The notes beneath the pieces were generated by a model that ran no database searches, was not told the origin of the DNA, and saw nothing but the letters and a program-made list of their open reading frames with translations. A stretch of DNA of 64,000 bases from Diprion similis (Eukaryota > Arthropoda > Insecta > Hymenoptera > Diprionidae). Of the stretch, positions 40,401-51,553 are shown one piece after another. A program made the translations under genes and the position numbers. The DNA lies in the NCBI RefSeq assembly GCF_021155765.1, contig NC_060111.1, positions 248,001 to 312,000 on the forward strand, in the 5' to 3' direction. Each line of letters begins with the position of its first letter. Positions within the stretch are counted from its first letter, which is position 1.

Positions 40401-42240
40401 TCGGAATAGAGCCTCAAAGAATTTATTCCAGCACTCTTCAGAATCGTCGAAATTTTCGCCAAAAATCCAAAGGGGTTAGCCTTACTTCTTTGCTCATTTT
40501 TGGGGCCGAAAATTTCTCGTCTCGGATCCGATTTGTATGACCATCCCTAGAGTAATTTGACCCCCAGGAACTCAGAAAACACATGCAAAAGAGCGTCGGA
40601 CCAACAGCAGAGAAATGACGACGCAAATTTTCAGTTTTTCGGCTGTAACTTTTGATGCGTTCCTCGCAGCGTATTGGGACTGCGCTTAATCGATTCCTCG
40701 CGCAAAATTACTTCGGAATAGAGCCTCAAAAAATTTATTCCAGCACTCTTCAGAATCGTCGAAATTTTCGCCAAAAATCCAAAGGGGTTAGCCTTACTTT
40801 TTTGCTCATTTTTGGGGCCGAAAATTTGTCGTCTCGGAATCGATTTGTATGACCATCTCTAGAGTAATTCGACCCACAGGAACTCAGAAAACACATGCAA
40901 AAGAGCGTCGGACCTACAGCAAAGAAATGACGACGAAATTTTTCAGTTTTTCGGCTGTAACTTTTGATGCGTTGCTCGCAGCGTATCGGGACTGCGCTTA
41001 ATCGATTCCTCGCGCAAAATTACGTCGGAATAGAGCCTCAAAGAATTTATTCCAGCACTCTTCAGAATCGTCGAAATTTTCGCCAAAAATCCAAAGGGGT
41101 TAGCCTTACTTCTTTGCTCATTTTTGGGGCCGAAAATTTCTCGTCTCGGATCCGATTTGTATGACCATCCCTAGAGTAATTTGACCCCCAGGAACTCAGA
41201 AAACACATGCAAAAGAGCGTCGGACCAACAGCAGAGAAATGACGACGCAAATTTTCAGTTTTTCGGCTGTAACTTTTGATGCGTTCCTCGCAGCGTATTG
41301 GGACTGCGCTTAATCGATTCCTCGCGCAAAATTACTTCGGAATAGAGCCTCAAAAAATTTATTCCAGCACTCTTCAGAATCGTCGAAATTTTCGCCAAAA
41401 ATCCAAAGGGGTTAGCCTTACTTTTTTGCTCATTTTCGGGGCCGAAAATTTGTCGTCTCGGAATCGATTTGTATGACCATCTCTAGAGTAATACGACCCC
41501 CAGGAACTCAGAAAACACATGAAAAAGAGCGACGGACCCACAGCAAAAAAATGACGACGAAAATTTTCAGTTTTTCGGCTGTAACTTTTGATGCGTTGCT
41601 CGCAGCGTATTGGGACTGCGCTTAATCGATTCCTCGCGCAAAATTACGTCGGAATAGAGCCTCAAAAAATTTATTTCAGCACTCTTCGGAATCGTCGAAA
41701 TTTTCGCCAAAAATCCAAAGGGGTTAGCCTTACTTTTTTACTCATTTTCGGAGCCGAGAATTTCTCGTCTCGGAATCGATTTGTATGAACATCTCTAGAG
41801 TAATTCGACCCCCAGGAACTCAGAAAACACATGAAAAAGAGCGTCGGACCCACAGCAAAAAAATGATGACGAAAATTTTCAGTTTTTCGGCTGTAACTTT
41901 CGATGCGTTGCTCGCAGCGTATTGGGACTGCGCCTAATCGATTCCTCGCATAAAATTACGTCGGAATAGAGCCTCAAAGAATTAATTCCAGTACTCTTCA
42001 GAATCGTCGAATTTTTCGCCAAAAATCCAAAGGGGTTAGCCTTACTTTTCTGCGCATTTTTGGGGCCGAAAATTCCTCGTCTCGGAATCGATTTGTATGA
42101 CCATCTCTCGAGTAATTGGACCCCTAGGAACTCAGAAAACACCTTGAAAATAGCGTCCGAGCAGCAGCAGAGAAATGACGATGAAAATCATGAGTCTTTC
42201 GGATGTAACTTTTCAGCCGTTGTTCGCTTACGTACTCAAT
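16437..42240 (+). repeat. Satellite DNA array, 312-bp monomer, about 82-83 tandem copies
   Basis: A head-to-tail array of about 25.8 kb with no unrelated insertion that I can see. Landmark motifs recur every 312 bp: AAGGGGTTAGCCTTACTT, GAATCGATTTGTATGACC, CTCTAGAGTAATTCGACCCC, GGCTGTAACTTTTGATGCG and GCGTATTGGGACTGCG. A subset of units is 311 bp, mostly those reading TTTCAATTTTCGG in place of TTTCAGTTTTTCGG. Diagnostic variants recur in the same order in blocks, showing higher-order repeats. The first unit (about 16437-16640) and the last (about 41900-42240) are the most diverged, as expected at satellite edges. Most monomers contain a 66-codon + frame and some 62- to 111-codon - frames; I regard these as accidental. 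It could be pericentromeric or interstitial heterochromatin; sequence alone does not decide. Confidence 0.97.
38996..41490 (+). repeat. Four near-identical 624-bp dimers inside the satellite
   Basis: Two monomer types alternate. Type A carries GACCCACAGG and GCGTATCGGG; the following unit junction carries GGATCCGATTTG and CCATCCCTAGAG; type B carries TTACTTCGGAATAG. The type A marker occurs near 39001, 39625, 40249 and 40873, exactly 624 bp apart. An earlier single copy of the pair lies near 36195. The units are almost invariant, so this part of the array was probably amplified most recently. Confidence 0.85.
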
Positions 42241-42461
42241 AACAGCTGACGTACTAGTAGAACTAGTAGAGGATACTACCCACTCCATTCCTATTTCGTC
42301 TTTCTCAGGCACAAACTATATATCTTTGAACTCCTATTTGAAAGACTTGCAAGTCAATTTTATTCGTAACCATCGCGTATCGTATCATTCTTGGGACACG
42401 TGTGAAACGAACAGATGTAATTACAAAACTGCTCAACTTCTGTGAAATTTATTCATTTCAG

Positions 42462-42705
42462 ACTGATTAAACCTGCAGACAACTTCCTAGAGGCATTGCT
42501 AACAGCTGGCAAAGCATCTCACAATCATCACCACACGGCCCCCTGGGACTATAAGGCCTCCGAATGGCCATTCTTGCGATTGAATATTACCACATTATTT
42601 GTTGACCTATTTGCAAAAATTGGATGGGCGTATGATTTGCGAGAACCTTCACCCACCCTAGTGCAAAACGTCATCCAAAAAATTGGTCGTAATTCTAATA
42701 TATAA
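42462..42705 (+). CDS. Acyl-CoA desaturase, lone C-terminal exon (partial, possibly non-functional)
   Basis: Fatty acyl-CoA desaturases are di-iron ER membrane enzymes that introduce double bonds (often delta-9). This 80-residue terminal exon follows an acceptor ending TTTCAG at 42461. It holds the third histidine box (HNHHH, fitting HxxHH), then PWDYKASEW, FVDLFAKIGWAYDL and a stop, all family hallmarks, and an AATAAA follows 53 bp later. The residues before the box read GKAS where the family normally has GEGW, so a conserved acidic position is lost. No other desaturase exon is visible in the window on this strand; the satellite array lies immediately upstream. It may be the last exon of a gene whose 5' part is far away, a remnant cut off by the array, or a pseudogene. 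Intact frame argues against great age as a pseudogene. Confidence 0.8.
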
Positions 42706-42757
42706 TCCTTGATTCGAAACAAACACATCCAACCCCAATTATTGTAGTACACATTTC

Positions 42758-42763
42758 AATAAA
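42758..42763 (+). promoter_or_regulatory. Poly(A) signal after the desaturase exon
   Basis: AATAAA begins 53 nt past the stop codon of the desaturase exon. This well-placed signal suggests the 3' end of that gene is intact. Confidence 0.55.
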
Positions 42764-45251
42764 GTCTATAATGATTTTGGAAAAGACAAGTTGGTCCTAC
42801 TTATTTCACCAAAGTATACGATTCCTTCTGTCCATCTCGGGCCATAAGCCATTTCCATTGCATAATTTTACGTCATTACACGACTGCATCGCAAGAGGAA
42901 TGATTGACTCTGACGAGTGGTGAAAGATTTGGGACTCGTTCGGTGGCTAACCGAATGCGACATGACAGCTACTACTACTTAATGTGGGTTTACTAAGCCA
43001 TGGAGAGGGTCATTACTTTAATGCTAAATATTTATTAAGGGTACAAAATAGGTATAAAAATACGATATCATATGATAATTGACAATTACAATACTTCTGT
43101 TATTTAATTTTTCTTCTTAGTTTCTATTTTCGATTAGTTTTAACCATGTTATCATATGTATAGTTATATGGTAGTGAAGAAGTAAAGTCCACGGAGTTGT
43201 TGTGCTTAATAGAATTATAAGATATTTGATATAGATCTTAGTTTTTAGCGTATTTTATAAATATATGTACGCCAAGTGCCTATGTTATTATTGAAGAGAA
43301 CGATTATTACATTATGCATCCTAGATTACTTAATTTATTTCGTTTGTAACGACCATTCGCCGTCATATATATGCCTATGCATTTAATTTGATTTTCCATT
43401 AGATACTAGAATTTTTCCAAGCCTTATTGCGCATGGACTCAAAGTTAATACATAATATTAGTATTCGATTCAAGGCACTTTTATAATTGTGGACTGAATT
43501 AAAGAAAAGAAAAAATTACTATAACAATATAATGACTGACAATTAATGTCACACGCCTGTCACGCGAGCGGTAATGCTTTACGAATATAGTATATAATCA
43601 TTTGTATGGAAATTAACTTCTAGTTGCGCAACGAATTACGGGTATTTTCCATTGTGCCTAACAACGAGCCTTTTCTTGGCTCATTGTCAACTACTTTGCA
43701 AAGTTCACGTTCATCACGCACGAATAATTAAGAACGATTCATTACAACCGAGTAACCGTACACCGTCTATTATTGTAAATAAACCTGACTGTGATATTAT
43801 TAATAGAATGATTTTTGCTGTCAAATTTACAGATGTTATATTGCAATATTGCTCATCGTTCATGCGGATCGGATACTTAGACTTTGATGAATAATCATTG
43901 AATTATTGATCAAGTAAATCTCACCGTGATTTGATCCTAAATAAAATAAACGTTTAGCACGTGTCTATTTACCACTCGCCTCAGCAAATAAAATAGCCAA
44001 TTTATGATGACACACATATGTACTGAAAAACAAAACCTCATATGCACCCTAATGAGGGTAAGGTACATACCTCTATTACAAAAAAAAAGTCGAAAGGTTA
44101 TTTCCTTCTTTTTTTTTGTCTTCTTTTTCAACGCAATAATATTCATAATATTCATATGTCGATTGTTATATCTTAGGTTGTCTATTTTTTCAAAATAATA
44201 ATAACTCACTGTAAATCAGCAAAATTTCGTTTATAACAAATTCCAAATGAAATTTATCAAATAATTGTCGTGACAGTTTACGCGAACAATTCACTTGCTT
44301 TCGTAATTGAGTTATTAGTTTTTTTTTCATCAATTCTAATCATAGTAACATGTAAAAAAATAGAAAGATATTATCTAGGAGGTAGGCTTAGCTCAAGTGG
44401 AAGACCATTGTGAGCTTTTATACCAATCACTGGCATCTATATTTCAGAAGAAAGGAAATTGGTGTCATTCGTTTCCACTTATGTTCGTAACTTACTTATA
44501 ACGTACTTATTCGATGAGGTGACGGTGCATATATTATAATCCATCAGCATAAATTTTGGAGGATACAAACTTCCACGTAGATGAATAATAATTGTAAAAA
44601 ACCAAATAATTCACTTCCTCTTTCATTATGTTATCACATGCTCATCTGATTTCACATGTCAAGACATTTTCATCACTCGTTATACTCAACTTGAGCTTCA
44701 ATAACTGAAATCGCATTGCTTCCATCACAATGCATTTGTAACTCACATATTTTATTTCATTATGATGAACATTCTCTAAAGAAAGTATAAATACGATATG
44801 AGGTACGTCAAATTCTTTTTTCACATCACCTTATTCACGGAAGTTTGTAATACATTAGTATTATATTTCCGACTTTCAAAGAATTATTTTGATTCGTTCT
44901 ATTGTGTTTCTGATTGTATTTTTTTCCTTAAATTATTTTTATCCTTAGTGTGCTCATAACTGTGCTTAGTATGATTATTATCATCTTTATTACTATGATA
45001 ACAATGAATATGATTATTAATATTTCAGTTACCACTGTCATTGTTACTTTTGTGTTCATTAACTTTATTTTTATCAAACGTATGAACTTAGTCTGTTTGT
45101 GTTCATTTTATTACTCCATTTTCATCATTACCGGTAACAATTTAGGCTAAATTAATGATTATTCAATGTCCCTCCCCCTGCACCGCCAAATCATTTAACA
45201 AATGAAAATCGCCAAGTATAATTAATGTAACAAGAAGTATATTGCTGTTAT
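42764..45251. other. Intergenic, AT-rich; 3' flank of the zinc-finger gene
   Basis: No recognisable protein; short frames near 43652 and 44950 look like chance in AT-rich DNA. A minus-strand AATAAA at 45064-45069, about 180 nt past the zinc-finger stop, is a plausible poly(A) signal. A stretch near 44388-44460 begins with a tRNA A-box-like motif but has no matching B box. Confidence 0.45.
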
Positions 45252-48200
45252 TTACTTTTGCCGTACGGTAATAACTGGCAAAGCTTTGATCCCAATATCA
45301 CTATCGGCATCGCTTTGTAAAAAATTATTTTTTATCTTGTCGTTGCTACTTGCTAACAACAGAACTGTACTCTGTTTTCCGTTTTGTAGCAGATTGAACG
45401 ATTGAGGATGACCATTCAATAGCTTAACAACGTTTCCATTTTTCGGTAACGCATTGTTATCAGCAGAGTTCTGTTGCAGGTTTATTCTCTGTGTCAAAAA
45501 ACTCAAGAGTCCTTTATTTTCTATTGTAAGATTATTTGATTGATTGGTTTGTAAGTAAATACGAGGTGGCGAGTTATGCTGCGCTTGATTTGCCACAGCT
45601 TCATAATTTGTCATTGGATATTGAACTATGTGCTCGACCGCAACGTTAGCTCGTGAACTTTGATGTTTAATCACACGAGATTGTTCTTTAAGGATGAGTT
45701 GGTTAGAGTATTGCGTTTTTGTTCTTCCTCCTTCTCCGGCCCCTGCAGCTTCACTATTTTCTCCGGCAACTTCCGTTTCACTTAAAATGTATCCACCTTG
45801 ATTCTCTCTCAATGCAGTGTCTCTGTCAGAATGTGATGAATGACTGTCTTGAGAAAGTTCGCCGTCGCCATCATTGCCAATTAAGAGACGTTGGTTTTGT
45901 TCCTCGCAATTGACCATTTCTTCGGACTGCAAAGGATCTACAATATCCAGTTGTGATGACTCACCATTTTCTACGGCAACACGCATTTCGTCATATCCAG
46001 CAATACTCGAATCTTCATCAACTTGTTGAGGTATTTCCACAGATTCTTCGTATTCAATTTCGTTTTCCAAACTCAAATTATCTTCAAAATAATGCACGCA
46101 CGTTTCCTCCTGTTGGGCATGTAAATTGTAGCAATCTTCATCAGCCTTCAAAACACTTGCGTTGTGTTCATAAGCCATGGTATTATCACCGGATCCCGTC
46201 ATGTCAATCCCCTCGACATACTCAATCAAATCGGTATTTGCCTTACTTGAATTTTCGTCATATAAAATTTCTGAATGGGTATCAAGGCTATCGTGGAACG
46301 TCGTTTCCCCAGTTTTCACAACCCCTTCATTATCTATGTCATTATCCTCTTCAATACCGACACTGATACACCGATCATCCATAATCACCTTATCTATAGC
46401 TGTCTCCTCTTTGTATTTCAGAGTTTCCAAAACATTCTCAACCTTTACAAACTCCAGATTATTTACACCTATTTCAGTCTTGATGTCATCAGTCTTGTCT
46501 TCTTGAGAATTGTGAAAATATTCATAATTTCTGTAATGATCTGCTTTCATCTCAGCATCACCTACCGCTACCACACTTTCATTGTCCCAAAATTCGTTGC
46601 AACTGTTTTCACTGTCTTTATCTAATGCTTCATAATTGTTTTCCAAGTCTTCGCCGATTTGAAGATTCACCTCAGGCTCATTGACGTCCTGGTTTTGAAA
46701 TTGTATGATAGCCTCTGGCGCTGTTACGTCCTCGTCAAGCATACTCTCGGAGTTGATAGTCACTGATCTTCTCTTAGGATTCGTTCGTACTTTTTGAAAG
46801 TCTTCCTCCGAAAGATGTAACAATTCTCCAGTCGTTGTCAGCACTTTACCGTGGCGTGTTTTCAAGTGACGTTTGTACGTGTTTCTTGTTTTGAACCTAT
46901 TTTCCAAGCAAAAACATAAAATACCATCAAATCAAATTACATCTCAATTGTTAATTCTGTATTTATTACGCATGATGGTAGTTATGACTATAATTAAGGC
47001 CAAAGCACACACAGAAAGAAAATCTTAGCATACCTTTGACCGCAATCCTCACAGCCGAAAGGTGCTTCTCCGGTATGTCGCCGTCTATGTTCTCTGAAGT
47101 GAGAAGGATGCCTGAACTTTTTCCCACAATCTGCACACGTGAAACGTGTTTGGTTCTGATGAATTAACATATGATACTTCAAACTGTGCCTTCTTGTAAA
47201 TACAGCCCTGCATATGCGACATTCGTACGGCTTGATGCCGGCATGACTGCGATAGTGAGACACAAGTGTTGTAGGCGCAGTGAAAGTTCGCGGTGGATCG
47301 CATATACGACACTGCAGATTCCCACCAGCTGGATTACCCTTCCGTTTTATGCGATCCATTAACGCCAAAGCCATTTCTCGCTCCTCTTTGCTGGTTCCTA
47401 TAAACTTTGCCTTCCCTTTTGGCTTTGTAGGGACTGAAATCTCCATATTCCTATCGTTCGTGTCCTCAGACCAAGTTACAGACTCTAAAAATATTTATCG
47501 ATTCATGTTTATTACTGTAATAAGTACTATAACAGCCATAAAATACATTCATCTACAATTGAATTAGAATTCCACTTTTCAACGGTTATGCAACTTAGTA
47601 TAACTTTTTCCACAAGATTGCTAGTTTGAAAACCATTATCATAGGTTGTGTCCAAGTAACCTAACCTTGTCGGACTGCTGAAATGGTCAGAATGTTTTCA
47701 GAATGTAACAAACAGTTCAAAGTTGAACAACTGTATGATAGGAAGAAAGACAATTTTCATAATCTAGATGAAGCTCAAAGAGGTTGGATGATTTTAAATA
47801 TTGGATAAATTGTATATCGATCAGTATAAATGAATAGAGGATGGAATTTTGATAATTTCGTCAAGTTATGGTAATAGTAAATGTAACATGCGTACAATGA
47901 AAAACACGCATTATATAGCATCGTATGAATGACAAAATATATTAGTACAACATGTATTCATCCCAAAAATTCGGCTAGGACAATTGCCTAAATCAAGATA
48001 AATTTAACCAGAAACGTGTGCTTCAGGAAGCGAGAAATAAGACGATATATAGACTGGTTATTCATAGATGGATAACAATTTTGCCATACCTGGTAAGTAA
48101 ATCGACTCTGATTCATCCTGATCAGCAGGTACAGAAATATCCTGAGCTATGTAAGGCAGCTCTTTCATATGAACTCCGTCACTTTCAACCACCATTAGCA

Positions 48201-49492
48201 TAATCTAAAAATAAAATGGTTCAGTGTTACGTAACGTAAATCAAAATCATAATGATAATAAAAATAGAGCAACCACGAATTTGAACAATTTCTTCCATTA
48301 CATAGTAAATTATACACTTGATTTTCCATTGTAAAATACCTAAAATATTAATAGAATGACTAATTGGTAATTTCAGAGGAAAAAAAATGTGAAGTCAGGT
48401 CCGAATCCAGAAATATTTACAACCACAGTATCGAACAAAGTTCTATCTGAAAATCAAATTCAAAAAGAGATTCATCCCTCAGTAGGAGAAATAGACTACA
48501 GTGATTATACTTTTTTTTCAATTGAAGCTAGTTCGTGAAACTAGAAACTGGTAATGAACTTGAAAATTTATCGATTTATACTAAACTCAAACTGTTTACG
48601 GTATAGAACATACATTTTCTCCCATGGCTTGGTTGACCATAATTTCGTTCATATCAGGGGTGATTTTTTCATCATGGCTGGCAACTTTATCATGTTCATA
48701 GTAACTGTGATCACCAAGAACCTGAAAACCGGAAATATCTTCTGGCTCCTTTTTGACCTCAGCCTTCTGTGCCTCGGTAATTTTGTTCATCTCAGCTTGT
48801 GTCTTCTGTTTTTCAAATTCAATGAAGCTCATCTCATTTGAAAGTATTTTACGCAAATAATTAGTCGACTTTTCAGACTTTGACTCCTTGTTCTCTTTGT
48901 TTAAAACCTCGACTGGTTTTTTCTGTTGATTTGTCCTCATCTTTTTGTTCAAAGAATTTGACTTGGGACTTCGCTGCTTGACTGCTATCGCCGTGAAAGT
49001 AGAGTCTGAAAATAACATGCTATCGTCAAGCTATGCAAATTTCTTTCATTTCTGTCCCGTCTGCTTTGTTCTCTGTTGATATAATAAATTAAATATTAAA
49101 AAACTCACATGCAACCTTATCCCTTTTGAGGTAATCCAAATGATCGGCAAGGTGAGCCTTAATGGACATTCTGGCTCTACCTTCGCTGGCAAAGCTTGTA
49201 TACCTTTGCCCGCATCCAGGAACGAGAGCGCAAGTGTAAGAATACTGCCGCTTCAACTCATCGCTATTAAAAACAGAAAACTGTTTTACTAGCTGAGTAG
49301 CTGGCATTGACAGTAGTTGGGACGTGGTGAAGGATGGTTCTTGTTGACATTTTCGTTTAACGGAAGGCCTCTTTGACTGAGATTTCAAAGGGGCATTAGA
49401 TTCCGTCCATTTTTTCTCCGAGTGTAATGTCTGTGATGCAACTTCCGCCAGCATATCCAGCAGCGCGCCAGGACTGTCCCTTCCCACGCCAT
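45252..49492 (-). CDS. C2H2 zinc-finger protein, putative transcription factor (5' end incomplete)
   Basis: Probably a nuclear DNA-binding regulator. Exons inferred: 49109-49492, 48614-49005, 48090-48204, 47034-47484 and 45252-46896; phases agree and give about 995 codons. The first listed exon begins in mid-codon after a CAG acceptor, so the start codon lies in an upstream exon I could not locate. Order of parts: a conserved-looking GALLDMLAEVASQTL segment; an atypical C..C...H..H module (CALVPGCGQRYTSF); a charged Lys/Glu-rich linker; four C2H2 fingers starting LQCRIC, YECRIC, FTCADCGKKF and FGCEDCGQRF, the last split by an intron; then a long acidic, Asn/Glu/Asp-rich C-terminal tail of about 510 residues in the final exon, which could be an activation domain. 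The family member is not recognised. The gene faces away from mRpL37. Confidence 0.88.
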
Positions 49493-50662
49493 CTGTTTGT
49501 TATAAATCTAATAAAGTTCAATCCAAATACAAATCCATATAAAGATCAATTTTAAAATCATGACCCCGTTAGTGAACTTTTATATTTGTTTTGCAGAGTA
49601 TATAATATTCATATTTGTATATATGCAAATATTTACAGAATTTGTATATCGTAAGCTTTGTACTTATTTTGTGTTCAATGATACATTTTATTTTCTAATC
49701 CCACAAGAAAAATTCTGGAAATAGCATTTTCCGTAATAGTAAGATGTTTCTACATTGTAAATGATAGCTAAGAATGCAAGGAAAATTAATTATTCACGGT
49801 GAAACCTGTCTTTCAATAACTGCATCCAAGAAAATGTTCACCAGATAAGTACAATAAGTTTAGCTGACGCCTTCTTATAACTACACCATGTATGCCCTGA
49901 GGGAGGAGGTCCGTGATTATTATAATGAATATAGGTTCACATAAACTATGTCAACCTTCATCAGAAATTGAGTTGAATATTTTTATAGTATAGATTGCTA
50001 TATTAATATTGCTTGTGGTGTACTCATTGGCAAATCGAGTGAAGTAAAAAGTATGAAAATCGAATTTAACAAAAAATATATAAAATGATATTAATGATCT
50101 GTTTGGCTGCACTAATTTCAGATTACTTTGAAATTTCAAGTTAATACATTACAAGTTGTATTGGAGAGATAAAAAAAATTCAATATTGACAAGTAAAGAC
50201 GAAAACGTTGCACTTGTTGCTTGAATAGTATTTTCGCGGTATTTGCCCGCTTTCTGAACAAAGCAGGGCGATGCTAACTAACGACAGTGATTCTTAGGCT
50301 ATTCCATTCATTTATTTTTTTACAAGACATACGTCTCACGGACGGTAGAAAGGTGGACATGGATATGAAAATATAAACCAATGGAGAATAAATATAATAT
50401 CATATTTACACATCGGGATGGTGAGTTCGCATATGCAACGAGAAACGTCAAAATATTGTACGCCTCTACGTGTGCATGTGTGTACGCATGCGTGCGCAGT
50501 CGACAGTGAATATACGTATCGGCTACGTACACTATACACATTCGGTGTGTATAGCTATACGTAAATACATATGACAAAATACAGGCGGCATATACGTATA
50601 TTATACACCACGTGCGTGTAGGTGTGCGGATGAGTGAGCATAGCTGCTGCAAGGCAGATTAG

Positions 50663-50670
50663 TGACGTCA
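50663..50670. promoter_or_regulatory. CRE-type palindrome TGACGTCA
   Basis: An exact TGACGTCA octamer followed 4 bp later by ACGTCA. This is the consensus for CREB/ATF bZIP factors. Its location in a head-to-head interval makes a promoter role plausible, but no binding is shown by sequence alone. Confidence 0.4.
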
Positions 50671-51363
50671 CAACGTCACCGATTTTACTTGTCAAATGAC
50701 AATCGGAGGTCCATCCGACAGTTATATTTTGGCATCACCCGTCGATTTGACTTGATATTTAGCCTACGTTTTCACATTTCAAATAAAGATATACACTCGG
50801 TATTTGACGATCGAGAATCGGACTTTGTTTTGTTGCTACTAAGCCTTAATATAAGCGAAAAGTAAACGAAAAATACGACACGCCGCGCCAGAGCGGCGTC
50901 AAACTAGCAGACGCCATCAGGACGCACAGCAGACGGATTTTAAAGCTTGTTTTCATAGCGGAACCTTTGAAATATTTAGAGTTTTTTAACCCGTTCTTTA
51001 TTCTAAACGTAAATTACTCACTCTAGATTGAAGTACAACTTACGTTCTGTTCCGCTGTAATAGTTGTACACTCGTTTCAAGCTTGTTTTTGTATTCATTG
51101 TGACCGTTCACTTTCGCGGCGTATCCGCATTCCACTGCCTTCTGGTCGTCTCCAACTCTCTACAACACCGTTCTCTATTTTTTATCACCAGAACTTCAAC
51201 TTCGCAGGGCTGACAACCGTCGCGAGCCCGTTCAGGTGTGTCTCGATCCTTGATCTCCCCTAGGGTCTAGTTTCACAACTACGTGATCTCTACTCTATGT
51301 CCAGCGTCTGTGTCTCGTGTCCTCGTTCCCATACCGCTTGCCGCGTATCATCAACTTTTCCCG

Positions 51364-51402
51364 TTGTGGCTCGTATCCTTGAATTAAGGATCATAGCCAC
51401 AA
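51364..51402. repeat. Imperfect hairpin in the mRpL37 upstream region
   Basis: TTGTGGCT (51364-51371) pairs with AGCCACAA (51395-51402), and ATCCTT (51375-51380) pairs with AAGGAT (51386-51391), with a 3-nt internal mismatch and a 5-nt loop. It may lie in the 5' UTR. Confidence 0.6.
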
Positions 51403-51553
51403 AGGAAGAACTTTTACCATTGCTGGATCACAGGGTGTGTAAAGAATCTTAGCCCTTCACTGTCCGTTTTCACACAACTGGATTATAACCTACCGGCAAA
51501 TTTTTCAGTCGTATGTATGTAATAATGCATCTAAATCTTATAGGTGCAGAAAT

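Larger units (their letters stand above)
49493..51553. promoter_or_regulatory. Shared upstream region of the zinc-finger gene (-) and mRpL37 (+)
   Basis: A head-to-head interval of 2 kb. It should hold the missing 5' exon(s) of the zinc-finger gene and the promoter and 5' UTR of mRpL37. The 50.88-51.36 kb part is visibly more GC-rich. A CRE-type palindrome lies at 50663 and an imperfect hairpin at 51364. No coding similarity is seen in the short frames at 50320-50865. Confidence 0.5.

Noticed and set aside
16644-41788. The repeated 66-codon frames as a tandem gene family
   Set aside because: They follow exactly the repeat period, have no family resemblance, no conserved upstream signals, and differ mainly by replacement changes. 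They are by-products of satellite copying.
16437-42240. CRISPR array
   Set aside because: Units are 312 bp with no short repeat/unique spacer pattern, and the genome is eukaryotic.
16437-42240. CENP-B box in the satellite
   Set aside because: I looked for NTTCGNNNNANNCGGGN in the monomer. TTCG occurs several times but never with the required downstream A and CGGG.
44388-44460. tRNA gene or tRNA-derived SINE
   Set aside because: An A-box-like TTAGCTCAAGTGGAAGA is present, but no GGTTCRANNCC B box or cloverleaf is found at the proper distance.
45953-46366. Plus-strand frames of 109-137 codons antisense to the zinc-finger tail
   Set aside because: They are shadows of the long minus-strand exon, which has consistent splicing and C2H2 fingers.
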